DNA from: Amycolatopsis palatopharyngis
Lineage (GTDB): Bacteria; Actinomycetota; Actinomycetes; Mycobacteriales; Pseudonocardiaceae
Assembly: GCF_003385185.1 (NCBI RefSeq)
Contig: NZ_PQHZ01000032.1
Location: forward strand, 1 to 64,000
Direction: 5' to 3'
Length of the DNA stretch: 64,000 nucleotides
A program made the position numbers and the translations under genes. Every line of letters starts with the position of its first letter. The stretch's first letter is position 1. This document shows positions 34,548-42,986 of this stretch, piece by piece. The notes beneath the pieces are model-generated. The model was not told where the DNA came from, did no database searches, and saw only the letters and a program-made list of their open reading frames with translations.

Positions 34548-34964
34548 CTTGCTGGTGCGAAAGAGACTCTACCGGACGACCTTCGGCGGCCTGCAAACGG
34601 GTGGTTCATTGCCCGGACACGGTCCGCACATCACTGAGCACGCTGCGAACAACCGCGTGCTAGTCGGGGCCCTTGACGGCGCAGAACGCGGCGTTCGGCC
34701 CCCGGAGGGACCTAGCTCACGTCCGGCATTCGCGGGACGGCGCTATCGCCACAGCGTCAAACCGAGCAGTATGTACGCGTGGACGATCACCACTGATCGC
34801 GCGCGAGGCCGGTGCGGCCGAGAGCGGCGGTGACACGAAAAGGGTGCCCGGGATGACCCCGTACGGGTGATCTCGGGCAAAACGGCGAGCGAGTCGGCCC
34901 CCCTGAACGTCTCACCACCGGAACTCGGTCAGACTGGCCGGGAAGGGAGCAGAAGGGTAGGACG
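34548..34964. other. Gene-free region upstream of SsgA-like gene
   Basis: About 417 bp separate the tRNA-Val 5' end from the SsgA-like start. It must hold the promoters of both divergent units. Open frames present lack codon bias and ribosome sites. A small inverted repeat around ACCCCGTACGGGT (34856-34868) is the only structure I note. Confidence 0.4.
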
Positions 34965-35390
34965 ATGCGAAACGATCACGTGACGCTCCGCTCGACGGCG
35001 GTCTTCGACCTGCTGGCGCCGCGGACGCCCGCGGTGCCGGTGAAGGTGGAACTGCGCTACGACACCCGCGACCCCTACGCGGTGGTCGCCGCGTTCCGTA
35101 CCGGCCGCGCAGGATGGGTGGAGTGGGTGTACGCACGTGACCTGCTCGCCGACGGCCTGCTGGCCGACGCGGGCGACGGCGACGTGCGGATCCGCCCCTC
35201 GGTCGAGGACCCCGAATCCGTGCTCATCGAACTCAACTCCCCGTCGGGGCACGCGATGTTCGAGGCATCGGCGCAGGAACTGGCCGACTTCCTCGACCGC
35301 ACCTATGACGTGGTGCTGCCGGGCAATGAGCACCTCTGGGTCGACGTCGACGACGCGCTGACCCATCTCATTCCGAATGATCGGACCTGA
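34965..35390 (+). CDS. SsgA family sporulation/cell division regulator
   Basis: This 141-residue protein has the SsgA-like fold signature: VPVKVELRYDTRDPYAVVAAF, VEWVYARDLLADGL and DVRIRPS. The family (SsgA, SsgB and other SALPs) occurs only in morphologically complex actinomycetes and guides FtsZ placement or sporulation septation. SsgB is the most widespread member and a reasonable guess for a lone copy. ATG 34965 is used. It is divergent from the EPS/tRNA region and upstream of a tRNA cluster. Confidence 0.9.
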   Translation: MRNDHVTLRSTAVFDLLAPRTPAVPVKVELRYDTRDPYAVVAAFRTGRAGWVEWVYARDLLADGLLADAGDGDVRIRPSVEDPESVLIELNSPSGHAMFEASAQELADFLDRTYDVVLPGNEHLWVDVDDALTHLIPNDRT

Positions 35391-35503
35391 TCAACCATGG
35401 TGCGGCCCATTGGCGGGACCCCCCTGTCAGGACCGTGTTCTGGGTCCGATACAGTTCTTTTCAACACCACGGCGACGGGTCAGCGGACACGGAGCCATGG
35501 AAT

Positions 35504-35576
35504 GCGGACGTAGCGCAGCTGGTAGCGCATCACCTTGCCAAGGTGAGGGTCGCGGGTTCGAGTCCCGTCGTCCGCT
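35504..35576 (+). tRNA. tRNA-Gly (anticodon GCC)
   Basis: A 73-nt cloverleaf with acceptor GCGGACG/CGTCCGC, anticodon stem TCACC/GGTGA around TTGCCAA, and T arm GGTTCGAGTCC. It is the first gene of a three-tRNA cluster Gly-Cys-Val, a grouping common in actinobacteria. Confidence 0.95.
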
Positions 35577-35648
35577 CGACTGCGGCGGCACCCCGCAGTG
35601 GGATCATGGTCGGAGGGAAACCCCCGAGGGCTGGATTCCCTGGAACAC

Positions 35649-35720
35649 GGCGGAGTGGCCGAGTGGTTCAGGCAAGGGCCTGCAAAGCCCTGTACGCGGG
35701 TTCGATTCCCGCCTCCGCCT
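35649..35720 (+). tRNA. tRNA-Cys (anticodon GCA)
   Basis: A 72-nt cloverleaf with acceptor GGCGGAG/CTCCGCC, anticodon stem AGGGC/GCCCT around CTGCAAA, and T arm GGTTCGATTCC. It lies 72 bp after tRNA-Gly and one base before tRNA-Val. Confidence 0.95.
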
Positions 35721-35721
35721 C

Positions 35722-35793
<72 letters not shown>

Positions 35794-35809
35794 CCATTCT
35801 TTCTTGGCA

Positions 35810-35848
35810 GAACCCTGCTCCTCATCATGGGGAGCAGGGTTCTTTCTG
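35810..35848 (+). terminator. Intrinsic terminator of the tRNA cluster
   Basis: GAACCCTGCTCC (35810-35821) pairs perfectly with GGAGCAGGGTTC (35831-35842) and is followed by TTTCTGTT. It lies 16 bp after tRNA-Val. Confidence 0.85.
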
Positions 35849-35969
35849 TTCGATCTGATCGCATCGGGACTTCGAACCGTATCCGCCGCACCTCCGGCGA
35901 CCCGAATACCGCGAGCGCCCCACCGCTTGACAGCGTGGGCGCGCCTCCCGCATTCTTACTCTCGAGTAG

Positions 35970-35988
35970 CTGTTACCGACGGTAACAG
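35970..35988. promoter_or_regulatory. TetR-type operator upstream of the monooxygenase operon
   Basis: CTGTTACCGACGGTAACAG is a perfect palindrome with 8-bp arms and a 3-bp centre, 41 bp upstream of the ATG at 36030. A half-site, GGTAACA, recurs at about 39591-39597, just before the ROK gene. The TetR gene at 40998 is the best nearby candidate for binding; this is inference. Confidence 0.6.
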
Positions 35989-36029
35989 GCAATGGAGCGA
36001 ATCGGGTGCACTCAGCGCGGAGGAGCAGG

Positions 36030-37541
36030 ATGACCACAGCGTCCAAGACCAGAGCGTTCAAGGTCGTGATCGTGGGTACTGGATTCGCCGGGCTGGGACA
36101 GGCGATCCAGCTCGAGAAGGCCGGTATCCGGGATTACGTCATCCTGGAGAAGGCCGATGAGGTGGGTGGCACCTGGCGCGACAACTCCTACCCCGGCTGC
36201 GCGTGTGACATTCAGTCGCATATGTACTCGTTCTCCTATGAGCAGAACCCGCACTGGTCCCGGTCTTTCTCCGCCCAGCCGGAGATCTTCGACTACCTCA
36301 AGGGCGTCGCGGACAAGTACCGGCTGCGGGAGAGGATCCGCTTCGGCGTGGAGATCACCGGCGCCCGGTGGGACCCAGACGAGTCGCGCTGGTCGATCAG
36401 CACCGCGGGCGGCGAGGAATACAGTGGCCGGTTCCTCGTCTCCGGGGTCGGCGGCCTGCACATCCCACAGGTCCCGCACCTGCCCGGCATCGAGAACTTC
36501 CGTGGCCAGACCTGGCACTCGGCACAGTGGAACCACGAGTACGACCTGACCGGCAAGCGAGTCGCCGTCGTGGGCACGGGGGCCAGTGCCATCCAGTTCG
36601 TCCCCCGGATCGCCCCACAGGTCGAACAGCTGCACCTGTTCCAGCGAACTCCACCGTGGATCATGCCGAAGCCCGATCATGCGATGCCCGGCTGGGCGAA
36701 GACGTTGTTCGCCAGGGTGCCTGCGATCCAGCGCGGATACCGCAACCTCCTGTACTGGTTCCTCGAGTCGCGGGCGATCGGCTTCAACGGCCATCCAGGA
36801 CTGATGAAGGCGGGCGAAGTCATCGCCCGGCGGCATATCGCCAAGCAAGTCAAGGACCCGGCACTACGCGACACCGTGACCCCGGACTACACCATGGGTT
36901 GCAAGCGGGTGCTGATCTCCAACGACTACTACCCGGCGCTCAACCGGGACAACGTCGAGGTGCGTACCGAAGGCATCGCCGAGGTGCGAGATAATTCCAT
37001 TGTGGACAACTCGGGTACCGAGCACGAGGTGGATGCCATCATCTACGGCACCGGCTTCCGCGTCACCGACGCACTGGAGTACCTGGACATCATCGGGACC
37101 GACGGCCGGAACCTGGCCAAGGAATGGGCCACCGACGGGATGCAGACCCACCTCGGCATCACCGTTTCGGGCTATCCGAACCTGTTCTTCCTGCTCGGGC
37201 CGAACACCGCGCTCGGACACAACTCCGTGGTGTTCATGATCGAGGCCCAGTCCCGCTACGTCGTGGAGGCGATCGAACTCGCCGACCGCCACCGGGCCAC
37301 GGCGCTGGACGTACGCCCGCGGGTACAGCACCGCTTCCAGCGCGGGATCCAGGACCGCCTGGTGAAGGGGGTCTGGACACAGGGCGGCTGCACGAGTTGG
37401 TACCTCGACGCGAAGGGTGTGAACCGAACGATCTGGCCGGGCTTCACCTGGCGTTACTGGCTGCAGACCCGCACGGTGAACCCGGGCGACTACGAACTCA
37501 CCGGGCAGGTCCAGCGGCAATCGAGGGAGCCGGTCGGATGA
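36030..37541 (+). CDS. Baeyer-Villiger-type flavin monooxygenase
   Basis: This 503-residue flavoprotein oxidises ketones or related substrates with NADPH and O2. It starts at ATG 36030 after GGAGGAG. The FAD-binding motif is VGTGFAGLG (15-23), the BVMO fingerprint F-x-G-x3-H-x3-W is residues 157-167 (FRGQTWHSAQW), and the NADPH motif is VGTGASA (181-187). The substrate is unknown. Its stop overlaps the next gene by 4 bp (ATGA), so it leads a coupled three-gene operon. A strong palindrome lies in its promoter. Confidence 0.92.
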   Translation: MTTASKTRAFKVVIVGTGFAGLGQAIQLEKAGIRDYVILEKADEVGGTWRDNSYPGCACDIQSHMYSFSYEQNPHWSRSFSAQPEIFDYLKGVADKYRLRERIRFGVEITGARWDPDESRWSISTAGGEEYSGRFLVSGVGGLHIPQVPHLPGIENFRGQTWHSAQWNHEYDLTGKRVAVVGTGASAIQFVPRIAPQVEQLHLFQRTPPWIMPKPDHAMPGWAKTLFARVPAIQRGYRNLLYWFLESRAIGFNGHPGLMKAGEVIARRHIAKQVKDPALRDTVTPDYTMGCKRVLISNDYYPALNRDNVEVRTEGIAEVRDNSIVDNSGTEHEVDAIIYGTGFRVTDALEYLDIIGTDGRNLAKEWATDGMQTHLGITVSGYPNLFFLLGPNTALGHNSVVFMIEAQSRYVVEAIELADRHRATALDVRPRVQHRFQRGIQDRLVKGVWTQGGCTSWYLDAKGVNRTIWPGFTWRYWLQTRTVNPGDYELTGQVQRQSREPVG

Positions 37542-38422
37542 GTGCGCGGGGCAGCACCGGCGAGCAGCTCGTCCTGCGGGCGCGCGAGGTCAGGTTCGAC
37601 TGGTCGGCGCTACCGATGCACTGGATTCCCGGTGAGCCGCAGGCCACGCACACGGTGAACGCCCTGCAACTGCTGCTGCCCGAGGGCGAGCGCTGGTTCG
37701 TCCAGGTTTTCAAGCAGGCCCTGCCACTGATCAGGGACGACCGATTGCGCGAGGACGTGCTCGGCTTCATCGGCCAGGAGGCAGTGCACGCGGAGGCACA
37801 CGCGGGCGTGCTCGACCACTACAAGGCCCACGGGCTCGATCCGGGACCGTACACCCGGCAGACGGAGTGGATTTTCCGCACGCTGCTCGGCGATCGGGAC
37901 CTCACCGGACGGGCCAAGGAGGAATGGCTGATCGAGCGGTTGTCCCTGATCGCCGCGATCGAGCATTACACGGCGTTTCTCGGCCAGTGGATGCTGGACG
38001 CCCGCGCATTCGATCGCGTCGGCGCGGACCCGGTCATGCTCGACCTGCTGCGCTGGCACGGCGCGGAGGAGGTCGAGCACCGCTCCGTCGCATTCGACCT
38101 TTTCCAGCATCTCGACGGCCGTTACCTGCGTCGTACCAGGGCGATGGCGGTGGTGACACCGGTGCTGCTGTGGCTGCTCGTACGCGGAACGCGGTTCCTG
38201 ATGTCGAACGATCCCGTCCTCGGTGGACGGACTACCGCCAACTGGCGGACCGCGTTCGCGGCAGGCAGGCGCGGCGTACTCCCCACACCGCGTGGAGCGA
38301 TCGGGGAGATCCGCCCCTACTTCGCCAGGAACTACCACCCCAGCCAGACCGGTTCCACCGAACAGGCGGTGGCCTACCTCGCGACCTCGCCTGCCGCGCG
38401 GGCGGCCGAAGATCCACGATGA
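37538..38422 (+). CDS. PF10118-type metal-dependent protein with diiron-like ligand pattern
   Basis: This 294-residue protein matches the family usually labelled predicted metal-dependent hydrolase. The acidic and histidine residues fall as in ferritin-like diiron proteins: E51 in PEGERWFVQVFKQ, E81-x2-H84 in GQEAVHAEAH, E142 in IEHYTA and E178-x2-H181 in AEEVEHRSVAFD. The C-terminal third has a hydrophobic segment (about 204-215) and could touch the membrane. It overlaps both neighbours by 4 bp. An O2-activating role fed by the downstream reductase is my inference; hydrolase activity is only a label. Confidence 0.75.
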   Translation: MSARGSTGEQLVLRAREVRFDWSALPMHWIPGEPQATHTVNALQLLLPEGERWFVQVFKQALPLIRDDRLREDVLGFIGQEAVHAEAHAGVLDHYKAHGLDPGPYTRQTEWIFRTLLGDRDLTGRAKEEWLIERLSLIAAIEHYTAFLGQWMLDARAFDRVGADPVMLDLLRWHGAEEVEHRSVAFDLFQHLDGRYLRRTRAMAVVTPVLLWLLVRGTRFLMSNDPVLGGRTTANWRTAFAAGRRGVLPTPRGAIGEIRPYFARNYHPSQTGSTEQAVAYLATSPAARAAEDPR

Positions 38423-39495
38423 TCGGACGCCGCATACCGCTGCCACCGGATCTGCGCGGCCGGGGCAGAGGGGACCGCGCACTCGCGCCCCTGCCGCTGG
38501 TCGTGCGAGTTTACGAGCAACTCTCCAGGATCAGCGGGCGGCGCAGACCACCGATCACCGCTGTGGACAGGGACCTGCGGCTGCTGGTCACCCACGTCGC
38601 CGCGGAGGCCGAGGACGTGGTCAGCCTGCGGCTGGCGAGGCCGGACGCGTCGGCGTTGCCGTTGTGGCGGCCCGGCGCCCATATCGACGTCGCGCTGCCC
38701 TCGGGCAGGGTGCGGCAGTACTCGCTGTGCGGTGACACTGGCGAGCGCGGCGTCTACCGAATCGCCGTACGGCGGATCGAGGGCGGGGACGGTGGCTCCC
38801 GTGAGGTGCACGAGGCACTGCGACCGGGCGATGCGGTGACGGTACGGGGCCCGCGCAACGCCTTCCCCTTCGTACCGGCACGGTCCTACCTGTTCGTCGC
38901 CGGCGGGATCGGTATCACCCCGATTCTGCCCATGGTGCGCGCGGCGCAGGCCGCCGGTGCGGACTGGCGGCTCGTCTACACCGGCCGCTCCCCCGGCTCC
39001 ATGCCGTTCAGCGCCGAACTCGCCGAGTTCGGTGACCGGGTGTGGCTGCGGCCGGACACCGAGTACGGCGTGCCCGCTTCGGGAGCCGAACTGCTGGAGC
39101 ACGCACCCTCGGATGCCGCGGTGTACTGCTGCGGGCCGCCAGCCATGATCGCCGGTGTCCGGATGGATCTCGCGCGGGGCGCCGCGCGGCCCGTGCACTT
39201 CGAACGGTTCTCCGCCGCGCCGGTTGTCGGTGGAAAGCCGTTCCGGCTGCGCCTTGCCCGCTCCGGTCGCGAACTGGCCGTACCCGCCGAACGCACCGCC
39301 CTGGAGGTCGTGCGGGAGGTGTTGCCCGGCATCGCCTACTCCTGCAGGCAGGGTTTCTGCCGGACCTGTGTGGTACGCGTGCTCGACGGGGAGGTCGAGC
39401 ACCGCGACAGGGCGCTCACCGACACCGAACGCGCGGACAGCATGCTGATCTGCGTGTCCAGGGCCAGCGGCGGCAGCCTCACGCTCGACCTCTGA
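38419..39495 (+). CDS. PDR/VanB-type ferredoxin reductase
   Basis: This 358-residue flavoprotein passes electrons from NAD(P)H through flavin to a [2Fe-2S] centre and on to an oxygenase. The flavin motif is RQYSLC (99-104), the pyridine nucleotide block is GGIGITPILPM (162-172) and CCGPPAM (237-243), and the plant-type ferredoxin cysteines are C309, C314, C317 and C345. It starts 4 bp inside the PF10118 gene. As the third gene of the operon it is the likely electron donor for the middle protein, since BVMOs use NADPH directly. Confidence 0.9.
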   Translation: MIGRRIPLPPDLRGRGRGDRALAPLPLVVRVYEQLSRISGRRRPPITAVDRDLRLLVTHVAAEAEDVVSLRLARPDASALPLWRPGAHIDVALPSGRVRQYSLCGDTGERGVYRIAVRRIEGGDGGSREVHEALRPGDAVTVRGPRNAFPFVPARSYLFVAGGIGITPILPMVRAAQAAGADWRLVYTGRSPGSMPFSAELAEFGDRVWLRPDTEYGVPASGAELLEHAPSDAAVYCCGPPAMIAGVRMDLARGAARPVHFERFSAAPVVGGKPFRLRLARSGRELAVPAERTALEVVREVLPGIAYSCRQGFCRTCVVRVLDGEVEHRDRALTDTERADSMLICVSRASGGSLTLDL

Positions 39496-39608
39496 CGGGG
39501 TCGGCACGGCGGGCCGTCCTGGCGTGGGCTTTTCTCGAACCAACATCGGGGCAACTCGTGCATAACCCGTCCGGGCGGGCGTGTCACGCTGGTAACAAGT
39601 GCCTGGTG

Positions 39609-40946
39609 ATGGTGGAAGATGTCCTGGTGCACCCGCCCCAGACAGCACCAGCCTCAGCAGCTCCGACCCCCGACCATGTCGACAGCCTCGCCGCGGTGCT
39701 CGACCTCGTCCGCTCTGGGACCGCTACGACGCGCCCGGAGATCGGCCGGAAATCGGGTCTCGGCCGCACGGTCGTGACCCAGCGGGTCAACCAGCTCACC
39801 GAGTGCGGCCTGCTCGAGGAAGGGCCGCTGGGCCCGTCCAGCGGCGGCAGGGCGCCACGCGAGCTGCGCTTCCGCGCACACGCAGGGGTGGTCCTCGCCG
39901 CCGAACTGGGCGCGACCAGCGTGACCGTCGGTGTGGCCGACCTCGCCGGGCAGATTCTCACCCAGCTCGAGGAACCGACCGACATCGCGCTGGGGCCGGA
40001 TGAGGTACTCGGTCACGTGGAGGAGCTGTTCGACCGGCTGCTGTCGCAGGTCACCGCGAGCACGGGCGGTACCGCGGCGTCGACCTGGGGTATCGGCATC
40101 GGACTACCGGGGCCCGTCGAGTTCGCCACCGGCCGGCCCAGTGCACCACCGATCATGCCGGGCTGGGACGGCTACCCGGTCCGGGATCGCCTCGCCCGCC
40201 GGTTCAAAGCGCCGGTTTGGGTGGACAACGAGGTGAACACGATGGCCCTCGGCGAGCTTCGGGCGGGTTCGGCCAAGGGGCAGCGCGACATCCTCTACGT
40301 CAAGATCGGCACCGGAATCGGGGCGGGGCTCGTTTCCGGTGGCCAGTTGCATCGCGGCAGTCAGGGCTGCGCGGGCGACATCGGCCACGCAGCCGTCACC
40401 GAGGACACCAGCGTGGTCTGCCGCTGCGGCAACACCGGCTGCCTCGAGGCCTTCGCCGGGGGTGCGGCACTCGCACGGGAGGGTCTCGCGGCGGCGGAGG
40501 AAGGCCGCAGCGACTTCCTCGCCGGAGTACTCGCCGAGACCGGCACCGTCCGGGCGGCAGACGTCTCCCGTGCGGCACAGAGCGGGGACCGCACGTCCGT
40601 CGCACTGCTCACCCAGGCGGGCAGACTGGTCGGCAGCCTGCTGGCGACGCTGGTCAGCTTCTACAATCCCGCGCTGGTGATCATCGGCGGTGGCGTGGCG
40701 GGAGCGGGCGACCTGCTGCTGGCCGCCGTGCGGGAGTCGGTCTACCGCAGGTCGTTGCCGCTGGCCACACGTGAACTCCGCATCGCCCGCTCGACCCTGA
40801 GCGACCAGGCCGGCCTGGTCGGAGCTGCGTTCATGGTGATCGACGAGCTGTTCACCCCGGAACGGCTCGGGCGGTGGGTGGAGATCGGCTCCCCTGCCGG
40901 CTTTCCGGAACTCGTCGACATTCCGCTGCGCACGCCCGTCCTCTGA
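39609..40946 (+). CDS. ROK family transcriptional regulator
   Basis: This 445-residue protein has an N-terminal winged HTH (ATTRPEIGRKSGLGRTVVTQRV) and a C-terminal sugar-kinase-like domain with YVKIGTGIGAGLVSGG, the ROK signature and the zinc site CRCGNTGC next to DIGHAAV. Such proteins are sugar-responsive repressors or activators. The start is ATG 39609; a GTG one codon upstream is possible. No sugar genes adjoin it, so its regulon is not evident. Confidence 0.9.
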   Translation: MVEDVLVHPPQTAPASAAPTPDHVDSLAAVLDLVRSGTATTRPEIGRKSGLGRTVVTQRVNQLTECGLLEEGPLGPSSGGRAPRELRFRAHAGVVLAAELGATSVTVGVADLAGQILTQLEEPTDIALGPDEVLGHVEELFDRLLSQVTASTGGTAASTWGIGIGLPGPVEFATGRPSAPPIMPGWDGYPVRDRLARRFKAPVWVDNEVNTMALGELRAGSAKGQRDILYVKIGTGIGAGLVSGGQLHRGSQGCAGDIGHAAVTEDTSVVCRCGNTGCLEAFAGGAALAREGLAAAEEGRSDFLAGVLAETGTVRAADVSRAAQSGDRTSVALLTQAGRLVGSLLATLVSFYNPALVIIGGGVAGAGDLLLAAVRESVYRRSLPLATRELRIARSTLSDQAGLVGAAFMVIDELFTPERLGRWVEIGSPAGFPELVDIPLRTPVL

Positions 40947-40997
40947 GGGTTGCGCACGAAAAGTCACTTCGCGAGTTCCTTCACCTAATCTGGAGCA

Positions 40998-41636
40998 ATG
41001 CCACCACGCGAACAACCGGCGACCCGCGTCTACGGCGGCCGCACCGCCGCCGACCGCAGGGCCGAACGCAGGCAGCGCCTGCTCGACGCGGGACTCGAAC
41101 TCTTCGGCACGGAGGGCTACGCGGCGACGTCCATCGAGAAGCTCTGCGCAGCGGCGGGGGTGTCGACGCGCAACTTCTACGAGGAGTTCTCGGGTCGCGA
41201 AGCCCTGTTGATGGCCCTGCACGACGACGTGATCGAGCGGGCCGTCGAAGCGGTGGGCGCCGCGTTCACCGAAGCCGGCGAAGGTGGGGTCCCGGTGCGG
41301 GTCAACCTGGCGGTACGCGCCTACCTCACCACGACCGCGGCCGATCCACGCTGGGCCCGCCTGTCCTATGTAGAGATCGTCGGAGTCAGTCCCGCGGTGG
41401 AGCAACACCGGCTCGCGTGGCGGGAACAGTGGGTCGAGCTACTCGTCGCGGAGGCGGAAGGTGCGGTCGTACGCGGAGAGGCCGCGCCCCGTGACTTCCG
41501 CCTGGGGGCGGTCGCCCTGATCGGCGCCGTGAACGAGCTGGTCTATCACTGGTCCCGGGGCGGGCACCGGATACCGATGGACGATGTGGTCGCCGCGGTG
41601 GTGCGGCTGGCGACCGCGGTGATCACCGCCCCCTGA
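40998..41636 (+). CDS. TetR family transcriptional regulator
   Basis: This 212-residue protein has the TetR HTH at about residues 25-70, with LFGTEGYAATSIEKLCAAAGVSTRNFYEEF, and a helical ligand domain. It is on the same strand as the monooxygenase operon, with ROK between them. The 19-bp palindrome at 35970 is a plausible target. It converges on the M1 peptidase with 12 bp between the stops. Confidence 0.9.
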   Translation: MPPREQPATRVYGGRTAADRRAERRQRLLDAGLELFGTEGYAATSIEKLCAAAGVSTRNFYEEFSGREALLMALHDDVIERAVEAVGAAFTEAGEGGVPVRVNLAVRAYLTTTAADPRWARLSYVEIVGVSPAVEQHRLAWREQWVELLVAEAEGAVVRGEAAPRDFRLGAVALIGAVNELVYHWSRGGHRIPMDDVVAAVVRLATAVITAP

Positions 41637-41648
41637 TCGAGCGTCCCG

Positions 41649-42986
41649 TCACTGGCGTGGCAGCTCCGGCAACCGGGTCTCGTCCAGCCAGGCGGTGAAG
41701 AAGCCGGTCAGCGGCTCCCCTGCCGCCTGCTCGGCGAGTGCGGTGAACTGTCGCGTGGTGACCGTGCTGTGCCGGTACCGGGAGGTCCAGTCCCGCAGCA
41801 GCGCGAAGAACGCCTCGTCGCCCAGCCTGCCCCGAAGGGCGTGCAGGGTCAGCGCACCGCGCTTGTACACCCGTTCGTCGAACATCTTGTCCACCCCTGG
41901 GTCGGCGATGCGCAGGTCGGCGGGTCCCCGCGCGAGCGTGGAATGCCAGTGGCGCGCGTGCGCCTGAGCGGATTCACCCCCCGACTCCTCCGACCACAAC
42001 CACTCGGCGTACGTCGCGAAACCCTCGTTGAGCCAGATGTGGCGCCAGTCCGCGACGGTCAGGCTGTTGCCGAACCACTGGTGGGCGAGCTCGTGCACGG
42101 CAAGACGCTCGTGCGTGCGCCGCCCGTCCACGTGATTCGCGCCGAAAACGGACATTCCCTGCGCCTCGATCGGATCGTCCAGTTCGTCGTCGGTCACCAC
42201 GACCACGTACTCGTCGAACGGGTAAGGACCGAAGAACCGCCGCAACGTCCGCATCACGGCGGCCTGCCTGCCGAAATCGGTACTGAACGGTCGCCGCAGG
42301 CGCCCCGGTACCGCGGCGCGCTGGGGAACCTCTCCCCCGTCGAGCTCCACGTCGTCGTACTGTCCGATCTGGACACTCATCAGATAGGTGGAGGTCGGCT
42401 CGGCGCGTTCGTAGACCCACGTCGTCGTGCTGGCCGCGCGGCTGCGTGAGCGCGGTGTCCCGGTCACGAGGACCGTGTACGGCGAGGAGGTCGTGACCGT
42501 GACCCGGTAGGCCGCCTTGTCCGCGGGGTGGTCGTTGCACGGGAACCAGGACGGTGCCCCCACGGGCTGGCTGGCGACCAGCGACCCATCGGTCAGTTCG
42601 TCCCAGCCGATGTCGTCCCACCGTCCGCCGACCGGCCGGGGGTTGCCCACGTAGCGAACATCCACGACGAACTCGGCACCGGCCGGAATGGAGCGTGCGG
42701 GAGTGATTCGCAGCTTGAGGCCGGCCCTGCCGAACTTCGCGGGCCTGCCGTCGACCAGTACCTTGCGCACGGCGAAGCCGGACAGGTCGAGACTCAGGCG
42801 GGACAGCGTCTGAGTCGCGACCGCGGTGATCCTGGCCCTGCCGGAGAGGCGGTTCGGCCCGACCCGGTAGTCCAGTTCGAGGTCGTAGTGGTGAACCCGG
42901 TAACCGCCGTTGCCGTGCTCCGGCAGGTAGGAGTCGCCCGAGGTTTCCGCGCCCGGCCCGGGCCGATCGTTCTTCGCCGTGCTCAC
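41649..42986 (-). CDS. M1 family zinc metallopeptidase, coupled to Pls-type NRPS
   Basis: This 445-residue peptidase has the full zinc site HEXXH-x18-E: H298, E299, H302 and E321 (VHELAHQWFGN, then LNEGFATY). The usual GxMEN exopeptidase motif reads EAQGMSVFG instead. It lacks a signal peptide, so it is probably cytoplasmic. The start is GTG 42986, with AGGAGG 9 nt upstream, overlapping the NRPS stop by 4 bp. Streptomyces epsilon-polylysine producers carry zinc peptidases that degrade the polymer; a similar processing or self-protection role here is inference. Confidence 0.88.
   Translation of the reverse strand: MSTAKNDRPGPGAETSGDSYLPEHGNGGYRVHHYDLELDYRVGPNRLSGRARITAVATQTLSRLSLDLSGFAVRKVLVDGRPAKFGRAGLKLRITPARSIPAGAEFVVDVRYVGNPRPVGGRWDDIGWDELTDGSLVASQPVGAPSWFPCNDHPADKAAYRVTVTTSSPYTVLVTGTPRSRSRAASTTTWVYERAEPTSTYLMSVQIGQYDDVELDGGEVPQRAAVPGRLRRPFSTDFGRQAAVMRTLRRFFGPYPFDEYVVVVTDDELDDPIEAQGMSVFGANHVDGRRTHERLAVHELAHQWFGNSLTVADWRHIWLNEGFATYAEWLWSEESGGESAQAHARHWHSTLARGPADLRIADPGVDKMFDERVYKRGALTLHALRGRLGDEAFFALLRDWTSRYRHSTVTTRQFTALAEQAAGEPLTGFFTAWLDETRLPELPRQ

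Noticed and set aside
39609..40946. A sugar kinase gene
   Set aside because: The C-terminal ROK domain is kinase-like, but the N-terminal winged HTH shows it is a ROK regulator.
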